Shown here piece by piece: positions 1 to 6,332 of a stretch of DNA of 13,093 nucleotides. Within the stretch, counting starts at the first letter, position 1. Every line of letters starts with the position of its first letter. A program made the position numbers and the translations under genes. Source of the DNA: Haloarculaceae archaeon (GTDB taxonomy: Archaea > Halobacteriota > Halobacteria > Halobacteriales > Haloarculaceae); NCBI GenBank assembly GCA_028274885.1, contig JAQCMX010000033.1, forward strand, positions 1 to 13,093, read 5' to 3'. The notes beneath the pieces were generated by a model that had not been told where the DNA came from, did no database searches, and saw only the letters and a list, made by a program, of their open reading frames with translations.

Positions 1-2
1 AA

Positions 3-116
3 ATTACCGCCACAGTCACTATCAGAGCTGATACCGTTATCTGCATTCTCGATGATATCCTCTCTGTTGTACACTGGCTACGCTTGGATTTCGCCACGGA
101 GTGCTACTCAGACTGA
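3..116 (+). other. Possible 3' end of a gene cut by the window edge, unidentified
   Basis: Frame 3 is open from the window edge to a TGA at 114-116 and ends ...LRLDFATECYSD. I do not recognise it. Its third positions are less GC-rich than those of the solid genes. The stop codon abuts the foot of the long hairpin at 116-183, which would suit a gene with a structured 3' end. A rival reading is a minus-strand gene starting at GTG 97 or ATG 46 and running off the left edge. Its first residues from 46 (MQITVSALIVTVAVI) look like a membrane segment, and a TATA-like gttatag lies about 25 nt upstream of GTG 97. The visible sequence cannot decide between them, and neither may be real. Confidence 0.2.
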
Positions 117-183
117 CGGCTATAACTTCGTGAGCATATTCGACCCCACGGGGGGTCGAAATTGTTCATGGGATTATAGCCGT
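116..183 (+). repeat. Long imperfect palindrome / stem-loop, 68 nt
   Basis: Arms 116-125 (acggctataa) and 174-183 (ttatagccgt) pair perfectly. The pairing continues inward: 127-136 pairs with 163-172 through six Watson-Crick and four G-T pairs, after one C-A mismatch (126/173). A 2x2 internal loop follows, then a perfect 9-bp stem (139-147 with 152-160) closed by the tetraloop acgg. The G-T pairs become C-A mismatches on the other strand, so only the plus strand folds well. This points to a structured plus-strand RNA, or a single-stranded DNA hairpin such as an IS200/IS605-type end, rather than a protein-binding palindrome. Confidence 0.7.
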
Positions 184-428
184 TAGTATCGGACTCCTCC
201 CGCAAATTTTGGAGTAGTATCCACCTCCGTACCAGGATATCTGGATCCGGCGGCGGGGATACACGCCCGACTCCTATCGCGATGCGGTCACGGACACTCT
301 CGGAATCGGGACATCGGTGGCCGGAGTCACCTGTCTCAGGTTCAAACCGGGACGCGACCGTACGACCCGCCATCCGAGCCAGACTCATCTGTGATAATCG
401 AGTGCGCTTACAGTTGCTGCGCGCCTGC
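184..428. other. Non-coding stretch upstream of ftsZ1, no gene seen
   Basis: There is no reading frame here with a credible start, composition or family resemblance. Open frames on both strands are short, and one of them would run into the ftsZ1 start region. A small inverted repeat (actcc at 193-197, ggagt at 211-215) is the only structure seen. A tRNA-like T-loop string near 337-346 does not sit in a cloverleaf. Confidence 0.5.
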
Positions 429-446
429 GTCAGACGGGCGTCTGAC
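429..446. promoter_or_regulatory. 18-bp palindrome upstream of the ftsZ1 promoter, candidate operator
   Basis: The 8-bp arms gtcagacg and cgtctgac match perfectly around a central gg. The site ends about 5 bp before the BRE-like ggaaag and about 15 bp before the TATA box of ftsZ1. That position suits a dimeric regulator acting on the cell-division gene. The regulator is not identifiable from this window. Confidence 0.5.
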
Positions 447-451
447 AGCAG

Positions 452-467
452 GGGAAAGACTATAACC
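452..467 (+). promoter_or_regulatory. ftsZ1 core promoter (BRE/TATA)
   Basis: A purine-rich gggaaaga followed by ctataac is centred about 30 nt before the ATG at 494. This is the spacing expected for an archaeal TATA box driving a leaderless or nearly leaderless transcript. No Shine-Dalgarno sequence precedes the ATG, which agrees with this. Confidence 0.55.
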
Positions 468-493
468 ATTGGACCGTTACGCAGCATTTAAAT

Positions 494-1663
494 ATGGACT
501 CTATCATCGATGATGCCATCGACGAGGCAGAGGAGGACCGGGAGGAGGCTGCCACGGGGGCGACACACGTAGACGGGACGGCGACGAGCACAGGGACGGA
601 CGAACCGTCCACCTCGGGCCAGATGACCGATGAGGAGCTGGCAGATGTCGTCGAGAACCTGGAGACGAAAATCACCGTCGTTGGCTGTGGCGGGGCGGGT
701 GGCAACACAGTTACCCGGATGACCGAAGAGGGGATCCACGGGGCGAAACTCGTCGCGGCAAACACCGACGCACAACACCTCGCGGACGAGGTCACGGCGG
801 ACACGAAGATCCTGATCGGTAAAAAACGCACCGGCGGCCGGGGTGCGGGGTCGGTCCCGAAGATCGGTGAGGAGGCCGCCCAAGAAAACATCGAAGACAT
901 CCAGCAATCGATCGACGGGTCGGATATGGTCTTTGTCACCGCCGGACTCGGTGGTGGCACCGGGACGGGCGCAGCACCCGTCGTCGCACAGGCGGCACAG
1001 GATTCCGGCGCACTTACAATCTCGATTGTGACCATCCCTTTTACCGCAGAAGGCGAACGCCGTCGTGCGAACGCAGATGCCGGCCTCGAGCGTCTGCGGT
1101 CGGTCTCGGACACGGTGATCGTCGTCCCGAACGACCGGCTGCTCGATTATGCGCCCTCCATGCCGCTGCAGGACGCGTTCAAGATCTGTGATCGCGTGTT
1201 GATGCGGTCGGTCAAGGGGATGACCGAACTGATCACGAAACCCGGCCTCGTCAACGTCGACTTTGCCGACGTGCGCACCATCATGGAAAACGGCGGCGTT
1301 GCGATGATCGGACTGGGCGAGTCCGACAGCGAAAACAAGGCACAGGACTCGATCCGTTCCGCGTTGCGATCCCCGCTTTTGGACGTGCAATTTGACGGCG
1401 CCAACTCCGCACTTGTAAACGTCGTCGGCGGCCCGGACATGAGCATCGAGGAGGCGGAGGGTGTCGTCGAGGAGATCTACGACCGTATCGACCCCGATGC
1501 ACGCATCATCTGGGGTGCCTCCGTCAACGACGAGTTCGAGGGCAAAATGGAGACGATGATCGTCGTCACGGGCGTCGAAAGCCCCCAGATATACGGTCAA
1601 AGCGAGGCCGAGGAGGAACGCGCAGCCCGGCAACTCGGTGATGACATCGATTACGTGGAGTGA
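494..1663 (+). CDS. ftsZ1: Cell division GTPase FtsZ1
   Basis: 389 aa. This tubulin-superfamily GTPase polymerises at midcell; haloarchaea carry FtsZ1 and FtsZ2, and FtsZ1 is linked to ring assembly and shape. Residues 1-55 form an acidic, probably disordered extension. The GTPase domain has the T1 loop GCGGAG (64-69), NTD (90-92), the tubulin signature GGGTGTG (153-159) and a T7 loop NVDFAD (254-259) that supplies the catalytic acids. The C-terminal domain runs to about 370 and a short acidic tail ends DDIDYVE. The opening MDSI..DAIDEAE and the tail fit FtsZ1 better than FtsZ2. ATG 494 is chosen because the TATA box lies about 30 nt upstream. The gene stands alone, converging on the sulfatase-like gene, whereas secE and nusG commonly follow ftsZ directly in euryarchaea. 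Length is normal for the family and no key residue is missing. Confidence 0.96.
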   Translation: MDSIIDDAIDEAEEDREEAATGATHVDGTATSTGTDEPSTSGQMTDEELADVVENLETKITVVGCGGAGGNTVTRMTEEGIHGAKLVAANTDAQHLADEVTADTKILIGKKRTGGRGAGSVPKIGEEAAQENIEDIQQSIDGSDMVFVTAGLGGGTGTGAAPVVAQAAQDSGALTISIVTIPFTAEGERRRANADAGLERLRSVSDTVIVVPNDRLLDYAPSMPLQDAFKICDRVLMRSVKGMTELITKPGLVNVDFADVRTIMENGGVAMIGLGESDSENKAQDSIRSALRSPLLDVQFDGANSALVNVVGGPDMSIEEAEGVVEEIYDRIDPDARIIWGASVNDEFEGKMETMIVVTGVESPQIYGQSEAEEERAARQLGDDIDYVE

Positions 1664-1685
1664 CCTGCCGAGCCTCGTACGACAC

Positions 1686-1694
1686 GCTTTTTTG
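1686..1694 (+). terminator. Oligo-T terminator of ftsZ1
   Basis: A run of six T (1688-1693) lies 24 nt after the ftsZ1 stop. Such runs are the usual archaeal intrinsic terminators. A small GC hairpin (cccc 1710-1713, gggg 1722-1725) between the convergent stops could help termination in either direction. Confidence 0.5.
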
Positions 1695-1733
1695 AACTCG
1701 GCTGGCCCACCCCTTACCATCGGGGAATCCAGT

Positions 1734-2609
1734 TCAGCTCTCGACGTCCAGCCAGGGGACCTCGATCAGCGGCGGAATGTGGGTCTCGATGTGGTGTTCC
1801 CAGACGCCCTGCTCGCCGAAGGCCTCGCCGTGATCGGCCGTCACGACGACATCCCCGTCCAACTGTTCGACCAGTTCGACGATACTGTCGAGTGCGATCC
1901 GGAGGTTCACCTCGTGGTGCTCCATGACTGTCTCCCGGGTTCCGTTGCTGAGCACCGAGGCCGTGTCGAGTTCGAGCATCAGCCCTGCCTTCATCGCCAG
2001 CGAACTCCCCTCGAGGACGGATTCGAGCAGCGGCCGGACCCGATCACCGATCGGCGCGAAAAGGGAATCGTCGTCGCCTTCGCTCTGCTTTTTGATCCCC
2101 TTGCGGATCCGGGTGAGCTTCTTTCCGTCGCCACGGCCCAGAAACGGCGCGTGGGGTTGCATGTAGTGCAGCACCGTCCGGTCGCATCGCTCGACGGCCG
2201 CCTGATGCTGGGAAAACGACTCCGAGAGGCTGTCTGGCGGGACGGTCCCGAGCGAGTCGTCCCACCCCTCCTGCCAGACATCGATGATCTCTGCCAGATG
2301 GTCGGTTGCCGTCCACTCGTAGTCACAGCTCGCCCCCCATTTGAGTTCGTTCAGCGGAATCCCGAGGCTGTTGATAAAGGGATTGCCCGAAAAGTACGCC
2401 ACATCGAGTTCGCCCGTCAGCGTCCTGGTTGCCCATTCCGGCGTCGAGGAACCAAGCGACCGGCGCCTTTCGAGTGTGCCGTCCAGATACTCGTCGTACA
2501 CCTCGCTGAAAACGTCGTACCGACACGCGTCGAGGACGAGACAGTAGTCCCAGTCCGATTCCACGAACTCCTGATCTTTCATTGCCCTCGTCTCCGTCAC
2601 GGGGCTCAT
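1734..2609 (-). CDS. Sulfatase/alkaline phosphatase superfamily protein
   Basis: 291 aa. A metal-dependent hydrolase of the AlkP/sulfatase/phosphotransferase fold, substrate unknown. Visible motifs are LDACRYD (26-32, metal-binding Asp27), SSTPEW (54-59, where the Ser/Thr nucleophile should lie), HYMQPHAPF (148-156) and TADHGEAFGE (257-266, Asp259/His260 as metal ligands), then EHH..THIPP (271-280). There is no CxPxR formylglycine motif, so it is unlikely to be a classical sulfatase; phosphodiesterase or phosphotransferase activity is as likely. No signal peptide or membrane helix is evident, so it probably acts in the cytoplasm or is anchored by its partner. The start at 2609 shares one base with the upstream stop (TAATG), a coupling arrangement; ATG 2582 is an alternative start. 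It forms an operon with the UPF0104 protein, which suggests a role in lipid or envelope polymer modification (inference). Confidence 0.85.
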   Translation of the reverse strand: MSPVTETRAMKDQEFVESDWDYCLVLDACRYDVFSEVYDEYLDGTLERRRSLGSSTPEWATRTLTGELDVAYFSGNPFINSLGIPLNELKWGASCDYEWTATDHLAEIIDVWQEGWDDSLGTVPPDSLSESFSQHQAAVERCDRTVLHYMQPHAPFLGRGDGKKLTRIRKGIKKQSEGDDDSLFAPIGDRVRPLLESVLEGSSLAMKAGLMLELDTASVLSNGTRETVMEHHEVNLRIALDSIVELVEQLDGDVVVTADHGEAFGEQGVWEHHIETHIPPLIEVPWLDVES

Positions 2610-3643
2610 TATGATTGTTGGTCTCGCCTCTCGACCCGGATATCGTTGGCTTTCAGCGTTACCAGCGTCAGCGACCCCAGCACGATGGGCGTCCAGAACA
2701 CAAGTCCGCGGCTGAGTATGACCGCGGCTGTCGGGGACGAGTCCGGGGCAACCGCCAGGATCATCAGGATCTGGACCGCCTCGACGCCGCCGGCACCGCC
2801 TGGGAGCGGCAGCCCGGAGGCCAGCAGCGAGACGGGCAGGATGAATATCGCAAGCGCCAGTGGCACCTGAATGTCGACCGCCCGGAGCGTGAGCCAGAGC
2901 AGGGTTCCCTGCGCGAGAAAGGAACCGGTCGCGAACGCACTCGACAACACGACCGTTTTCCTGTGGGTCGCGATATCGCCGATCGAGTCGGCGAACCGAT
3001 CCAGCCGGCCGTGAAGCTCCTCGGGGTCGAGTTGTGGCACCAGCGGGAGTCGGGTCAGCACCCGGTTTACCCCGCCGGCAACGCGTTTGAGTACGTGCTT
3101 TGCCCTCCTGGGGTAGCGGTAAACCGCGAACACGACCGCACAGACCAGAAGCACCATCAGAGTGAACGCGGCAACGATCGGGCGGAGTTCGCTCGGAATC
3201 GATGGCGTGTACACGACGATGTACGCCCCGCCAAACACGAACACGAGAATCGCGGGGACGAAACTCACGATATCTTTCATCGAGAGCGCGGCCAGACACT
3301 CCTCGTAGTTGCTGTCCGATCGCGTCGAGAGCAGTGCCGCGCCGATGGGCACACCACCGGCCTGTCCAAAGGGCGTAAGATTGTGCACGAGGCTCACCGC
3401 CGCGTTGAGGAAGATCGCCTCGACCGAGGAAAACCCCAACCCGACGTTGCGAGAGAGGACGTAAAAACACAGCCCCATCGCGACCACACCAGCCGCGACC
3501 GCCACAAGCATCACCGCCAGTTCCTCGGAGTCGATCAGATCGAGGCTCTCGAAGAAATTGTCCGGGCCCGAGAGAAAAACGAAGGCACCGATCACGAGCA
3601 GCCAGAAGAGTACGCCAAACGTCACCTGTCTCTTGCTCAGCAT
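2609..3643 (-). CDS. Integral membrane protein, UPF0104 / LPG synthase TM family
   Basis: 344 aa with about eight membrane helices. It belongs to the large family related to the membrane domain of lysylphosphatidylglycerol synthase (MprF) and archaeal AglD-type C-terminal regions, thought to flip or handle lipid-linked groups. Family hallmarks are PFGQAGG (91-97) and GLPLPGGAGGVEA (277-289). A hydrophobic helix opens the protein (about 7-25), a hydrophilic loop spans about 178-228, and the C-terminus is a charged tail (NDIRVERRDQQS). No cytosolic transferase domain is attached. It is the first gene of a two-gene operon; its stop overlaps the start of the sulfatase-like gene, so the two are probably made in fixed proportion and may act on the same lipid-linked substrate (inference). 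Exact function and substrate are unknown. Confidence 0.85.
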   Translation of the reverse strand: MLSKRQVTFGVLFWLLVIGAFVFLSGPDNFFESLDLIDSEELAVMLVAVAAGVVAMGLCFYVLSRNVGLGFSSVEAIFLNAAVSLVHNLTPFGQAGGVPIGAALLSTRSDSNYEECLAALSMKDIVSFVPAILVFVFGGAYIVVYTPSIPSELRPIVAAFTLMVLLVCAVVFAVYRYPRRAKHVLKRVAGGVNRVLTRLPLVPQLDPEELHGRLDRFADSIGDIATHRKTVVLSSAFATGSFLAQGTLLWLTLRAVDIQVPLALAIFILPVSLLASGLPLPGGAGGVEAVQILMILAVAPDSSPTAAVILSRGLVFWTPIVLGSLTLVTLKANDIRVERRDQQS

Positions 3644-3688
3644 GGGAGTTCCGTTGCTGTTTTCCCCGATAGGGTGTCACCGACGAGC

Positions 3689-3700
3689 GCTTTTTAGTGT
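3689..3700 (-). promoter_or_regulatory. Candidate promoter of the UPF0104-sulfatase operon
   Basis: On the minus strand, acactaaaaagc contains a TATA-like ctaaaaa centred about 50 nt before the ATG at 3643, giving a predicted leader of about 24 nt. A weaker cctatcg near 3668-3675 would instead give a leaderless mRNA. Confidence 0.35.
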
Positions 3701-3724
3701 TGTGTGTCGACTCCGAGTTCGAGA

Positions 3725-3776
3725 TTCCAGACGCCAGGACCGTTTCGTGTCGATGTCTGCCAGGTGATGTCTGGAA
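3725..3776. repeat. 8-bp inverted repeat in a divergent promoter region
   Basis: ttccagac (3725-3732) and gtctggaa (3769-3776) are perfect inverted copies 36 bp apart. A direct repeat gatgtctg occurs inside at 3752-3759 and again at 3766-3773. The repeat lies between the two divergent transcription units and just upstream of the TATA box of the kinase gene. Confidence 0.4.
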
Positions 3777-3781
3777 CCGAC

Positions 3782-3793
3782 GAAAATTAAGCC
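3782..3793 (+). promoter_or_regulatory. Promoter of the phosphotransferase gene
   Basis: The AT-rich gaaaattaag is centred about 29 nt before ATG 3817, the spacing of a haloarchaeal TATA box serving a leaderless transcript. It also argues against the longer open frame that begins at 3697. Confidence 0.5.
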
Positions 3794-3816
3794 GTCGGTC
3801 GTGTACCGCCCGGACG

Positions 3817-4719
3817 ATGGGGGAGTTGCCGGCCGGGGTCAAGCGAATTGTGACGACGGTACTCGAGGCGTCGGTCCGGTCACACGCCCAGCCCACGGCC
3901 GGCCGCGTGGCACGAACGTATGTGCTGACACTCGACGGTCCACCCGGGCACGCGGTGTGCAAGATTGGCGGACCGAGCGTCAGGACCGGCGAGGTGGTCG
4001 AACCGCTCGTGCTCCGCCTGGTGGCCGACACCACCGATCTGCCCGTCCCCACGGTGCTGGCCTCGGGTACACTCCGGACGGGCGAGCGCAGACAGCGGTG
4101 GGCGCTGTACGAGTTTCGGGACGGCGAGCGTCCGACACCGTTTCGCTCGCTCGCGCCGTCGGTTCGGCGCCGGACCCTCGAGGAGACGGGATCGATTCTC
4201 GGCCAACTCCACGCGGCGTATCGGTTCGAGCGCACCGGCGGACTAGCACGGGCCGGGGATAGCCTGTGCATCTGCGAGCCACACGGCCTGTACGTCCCTG
4301 ACCGCGGGCGGCGACTGCTCGACCGTCTCCCGGGAGCGGGACCGGTCGACCTGCAACCGGTGCTTACACACGGGGACCTGTTTCCGGATAACCTGCTTGT
4401 CGACGAGGACGGAACGGTCACGGGCCTGCTCGACTGGGGCAACGCACATGTCAGCACGGCGGGATACACGCTTGCGCGGGCGGAGATGCGCTTTGTGGAC
4501 TGGTTCCGGTTCGACGACGAGCACGCCGACAGACTCCGGACGGCGCTCCGGGCGGGCTACCGGCGACACCGCCCACTCCCGCCGGACTACCCACGGCTGG
4601 CGACAGTTTACAAGTGTCTCTGGCTGCTCCAATCCGGGGACCGTCACGTCCGGAACGTGTTGTCGAGCCGTGGCCGCCAGCAGATCCGCAAGCACCTCCG
4701 GAGTCTTCTCCTGCCCTGA
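3817..4719 (+). CDS. Phosphotransferase, aminoglycoside phosphotransferase / choline kinase fold
   Basis: 300 aa. A kinase-like enzyme that should move the ATP gamma-phosphate to a hydroxyl of a small molecule. Lys49 (AVCKI) and Glu62 (GEVVEPL) fit the N-lobe ATP site. The catalytic loop is HGDLFPDN (185-192, base Asp187, Asn192) and the metal-binding Asp206 is in LLDWGNA, the family's usual order. Substrate cannot be read from sequence: haloarchaea have many such proteins and they rarely confer drug resistance. The frame opens upstream at 3697, but the TATA box at 3782-3793 lies just ahead of ATG 3817 and the extra 40 residues look non-coding, so 3817 is preferred. The gene stands alone, diverging from the UPF0104 operon and converging on spt5. 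Confidence 0.85.
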   Translation: MGELPAGVKRIVTTVLEASVRSHAQPTAGRVARTYVLTLDGPPGHAVCKIGGPSVRTGEVVEPLVLRLVADTTDLPVPTVLASGTLRTGERRQRWALYEFRDGERPTPFRSLAPSVRRRTLEETGSILGQLHAAYRFERTGGLARAGDSLCICEPHGLYVPDRGRRLLDRLPGAGPVDLQPVLTHGDLFPDNLLVDEDGTVTGLLDWGNAHVSTAGYTLARAEMRFVDWFRFDDEHADRLRTALRAGYRRHRPLPPDYPRLATVYKCLWLLQSGDRHVRNVLSSRGRQQIRKHLRSLLLP

Positions 4720-4747
4720 TCGAGGAAAGATAGCCCCAACAAACAGT

Positions 4748-4765
4748 CCTCGCTTCGCAACGAGG
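4748..4765. terminator. Hairpin between convergent phosphotransferase and spt5 genes
   Basis: cctcg (4748-4752) and cgagg (4761-4765) pair around an 8-nt loop, just before the end of spt5. There is no long T-run on either side, so its role as a terminator is a guess from its position between two convergent stops. Confidence 0.3.
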
Positions 4766-4771
4766 GCGTCG

Positions 4772-5209
4772 TCACCGTTCTTCGCTGTCGAGCACGCGGA
4801 TCTGGTCGCCCCGGACCGTGACGGGGATCGGAACCGTCGCCTCGTACAGTTCCACGGTGACCTGATCCTTGCTCTCGTCGATGCGCTGGACCTGTGCCTT
4901 TTCACCCTTGAACGGCCCGGCGATGAGTTCCACGATATCGCCCTCCGCGATACCCTCCACGTCCGGCGTCGGCGAGAGGAAGTGTTCGACCTCCGCCATC
5001 GAGGTTTGGCCCTGTACCATCCCGCGGGCGTGTGGGATCTCGTCGAGAACGCGCTCGAAGACCGACTCGTCGTCGGCCTCGACCATCACGTAGGAGGTCA
5101 CCGAGTCCGGAGCGAGCGCAGCGTGCACCGAGGACTCCTCGCGGTTCATAATCATGTCCGCAACCGTCTGTTCCTGGCTCGCCGTGGTCTTGACCGCGTA
5201 GATCCCCAT
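4772..5209 (-). CDS. spt5: Transcription elongation factor Spt5 (archaeal NusG)
   Basis: 145 aa. It binds the RNA polymerase clamp, closes the DNA channel and raises processivity, normally with Spt4. It has the compact two-domain archaeal form: an NGN domain (about 1-80, opening MGIYAVKTTASQEQTVADMI) and one KOW domain (about 86-140, with EGDIVELIAGPFKGEKAQV typical of KOW). Length matches archaeal Spt5 rather than longer bacterial NusG. Its ATG shares the A of the secE stop (TGATG at 5211-5207), so the two genes are translationally coupled. The secE-nusG pairing is conserved across bacteria and archaea. Also annotated as nusG. Confidence 0.95.
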   Translation of the reverse strand: MGIYAVKTTASQEQTVADMIMNREESSVHAALAPDSVTSYVMVEADDESVFERVLDEIPHARGMVQGQTSMAEVEHFLSPTPDVEGIAEGDIVELIAGPFKGEKAQVQRIDESKDQVTVELYEATVPIPVTVRGDQIRVLDSEER

Positions 5210-5382
5210 CACGGACCACCCGGGACGAAAGACATGAACACGAAGATGACGAACCCGATGAAACCGACGAGCAGGATCCCGACACCGGCGATCTTTGCCA
5301 CCTGTGTGAACTCCGTCCAGGAGGGCGTGCTCGCCAGCTTGAGCACCCGAATATACGAGCTGAGGTCTGTTGGCGTGTTCAT
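5209..5382 (-). CDS. secE: Preprotein translocase subunit SecE (Sec61 gamma)
   Basis: 57 aa, a normal length for archaeal SecE. An amphipathic N-terminal stretch (LSSYIRVLKLASTPSWTEFTQVAKIA) lies along the membrane face and clamps SecY; one transmembrane helix (about 30-52) and a short PGGP tail follow. It is the essential small subunit of the SecYE channel. ATG 5382 lies about 29 nt after a TATA box, fitting a leaderless transcript that continues into spt5. Identification rests on the TPSW.EF..VAKIA pattern and on the coupling to spt5. Confidence 0.93.
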   Translation of the reverse strand: MNTPTDLSSYIRVLKLASTPSWTEFTQVAKIAGVGILLVGFIGFVIFVFMSFVPGGP

Positions 5383-5404
5383 ACACCGAACTATCCAATG
5401 GAGG

Positions 5405-5417
5405 CTTTTTATTCCTT
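5405..5417 (-). promoter_or_regulatory. secE-spt5 promoter
   Basis: On the minus strand, ggaataaaaagcc holds a clear TATA box (aataaaaa) centred about 29 nt ahead of the secE ATG. This implies a leaderless mRNA covering secE and spt5. Confidence 0.6.
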
Positions 5418-5509
5418 CGACACGGCCTCTTTGCCCCCAGATCGCCCTCTGTGAGGCTATCCACGGCGGCTGTTGGGAGTACTGAGCACACGTTACAGCG
5501 CGCGGATCG

Positions 5510-5719
5510 TCACTCTCCGACCGGTTCGATGTCGGGATCGAACAGCGTCTCGATCCGGCACTCAAAGTAAGCAGCAAGTTTGAATGCCAACGCCAGCGAT
5601 GGATCGTAGCGATCACGTTCGATTGCATTTATTGTTTGACGTGAGACGCCAACGGCAGTGGCCAAGTCACCCTGACTCAACCCGACTCGTTCGCGATAAA
5701 CATCTATTTCATTTTTCAT
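5510..5719 (-). CDS. Small XRE-family (Cro/C1-type) transcriptional regulator
   Basis: 69 aa, essentially one HTH_3 domain. Residues 4-55 make the five-helix fold: the HTH is LSQGDLATAVGVSRQTINAIE (14-34, recognition helix about 25-34), then RDRYDPSLALAFKLAAYF, the usual helices 4-5. The acidic tail LFDPDIEPVGE may aid dimerisation. No sensor or ligand domain is attached. It follows the membrane-protein gene by 13 bp in the same operon. Pairs of a small HTH protein and a DUF2178-like membrane protein are known in archaea and Firmicutes. It is the natural candidate to bind the two 39-bp operators at 6180-6218 and 6349-6387, which would make it an autorepressor (inference). Third positions are less GC-rich than in flanking housekeeping genes, hinting at horizontal acquisition. 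Confidence 0.9.
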   Translation of the reverse strand: MKNEIDVYRERVGLSQGDLATAVGVSRQTINAIERDRYDPSLALAFKLAAYFECRIETLFDPDIEPVGE

Positions 5720-5732
5720 GGATAGGGCGCAG

Positions 5733-6170
5733 CTATTCGTACTGTCCTTTCACATACCAGTGAGCGGCTCCGAAAATAAGCACCAGCAGCATGTAGCCCC
5801 AGATCGCCCCCCGGATAGCTGCAGGAGCGGTATACACGCCAGTCGTGCTGAGGACAACATCTGCCGGGATCCCGATGATAGTGGCAGCGGCAATGAACGC
5901 TGATACCGCTTGATTTGCCTCCCACTCGATGTGCTTTTCGAACTCGTCTCTGAGCGCAACCGGCGAGTACCAGTATCCGATACCCATTCCAATGGCACCA
6001 AGCCAGTACAGCCCCAATCCAGCAAAGAGTACAAGCTGTTGGTCAGTGATTGTCCACACCACCATTGTAATAAAGAAACTGACGACACCGGCCCCAACGG
6101 ATCGGTTTATCCACTTACTGTACTGTTCGCGCTTTTGCACTTGCTGTTTCGCGGTGAGTTTCTCTGTCAT
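5733..6170 (-). CDS. Four-helix membrane protein, DUF2178-like, partner of an HTH regulator
   Basis: 145 aa. After a charged cytosolic head (MTEKLTAKQQVQKREQYSKWI) come four predicted membrane helices at about 24-41, 46-68, 88-106 and 119-139. The loop between helices 2 and 3 carries DEFEKHIEWEANQ (75-87), like the conserved acidic loop of DUF2178 proteins that accompany small XRE regulators. Function is unknown; sensing or sequestering the regulator is possible but not shown here. ATG 6170 is chosen: the in-frame GTG at 6191 lies inside the operator and only a few nt from the predicted transcription start. The gene heads the operon with the HTH gene. Its GC content is visibly lower than that of the flanking core genes. 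Confidence 0.75.
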   Translation of the reverse strand: MTEKLTAKQQVQKREQYSKWINRSVGAGVVSFFITMVVWTITDQQLVLFAGLGLYWLGAIGMGIGYWYSPVALRDEFEKHIEWEANQAVSAFIAAATIIGIPADVVLSTTGVYTAPAAIRGAIWGYMLLVLIFGAAHWYVKGQYE

Positions 6171-6179
6171 CGACACCAG

Positions 6180-6218
6180 GGTGTAAAGCACCCTTTACAG
6201 TAAAGAATGCTTTACACC
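6180..6218 (-). promoter_or_regulatory. 39-bp composite operator, copy 1 (HTH operon promoter)
   Basis: Four half-sites alternate: GTAAAG 6183, CTTTAC 6193, GTAAAG 6200, CTTTAC 6210. This gives two GTAAAG-N4-CTTTAC palindromes spaced 17 bp start to start inside a larger palindrome. It begins just downstream of the minus-strand TATA box and covers the predicted transcription start, the classic position of a repressor site. Confidence 0.8.
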
Positions 6219-6230
6219 AATATAAAAATG
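6219..6230 (-). promoter_or_regulatory. TATA box of the membrane protein-HTH operon
   Basis: Minus-strand catttttatatt is centred near 6225, about 55 nt before ATG 6170. Transcription should start near 6199, within operator copy 1. Confidence 0.6.
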
Positions 6231-6270
6231 TCGGCTCAGGGTTGATTGTGGCTGCCCCTACCGTTCTGAA

Positions 6271-6307
6271 TGCCCTCCAACAGTGCTGAATGTATCCTCT
6301 GAGGGCA
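6271..6307. repeat. 7-bp inverted repeat between the two divergent promoters
   Basis: tgccctc (6271-6277) and gagggca (6301-6307) are perfect inverted copies 23 bp apart. A direct repeat ctgaatg occurs at 6266 and 6286, exactly 20 bp apart. They could mark a further regulator site, but the arms are short. Confidence 0.3.
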
Positions 6308-6332
6308 CCGGAGGAAGGCGGGAATCGATCAG

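Noticed and set aside
330..352. tRNA-like T-loop string ggttcaaacc
   Set aside because: The flanking bases do not form a T stem, and no acceptor, D or anticodon arms can be assembled around it.
488..1720. Long minus-strand open frame covering ftsZ1 (410 codons)
   Set aside because: It is antisense to a certain gene. GC-rich haloarchaeal coding DNA routinely leaves long open antisense frames, and the translation looks like no family.
1638..2870. Plus-strand open frame of 410 codons antisense to the sulfatase-like and UPF0104 genes
   Set aside because: It overlaps two genes with clear motifs and spans their junction. It has no recognisable domain.
2610..4469. Extension of the sulfatase-like frame upstream through the UPF0104 gene to 4469
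   Set aside because: The upstream part is an out-of-frame shadow of the UPF0104 and kinase genes. The real start at 2609 is coupled to the preceding stop.
4397..5485. Plus-strand 362-codon open frame across the kinase, spt5 and secE
   Set aside because: It is a shadow of three recognised genes and includes the secE promoter.
6171..6191. Upstream GTG start (6191) for the DUF2178-like protein
   Set aside because: The GTG lies inside the operator within a few nt of the predicted transcription start. ATG 6170 gives a cleaner N-terminus.
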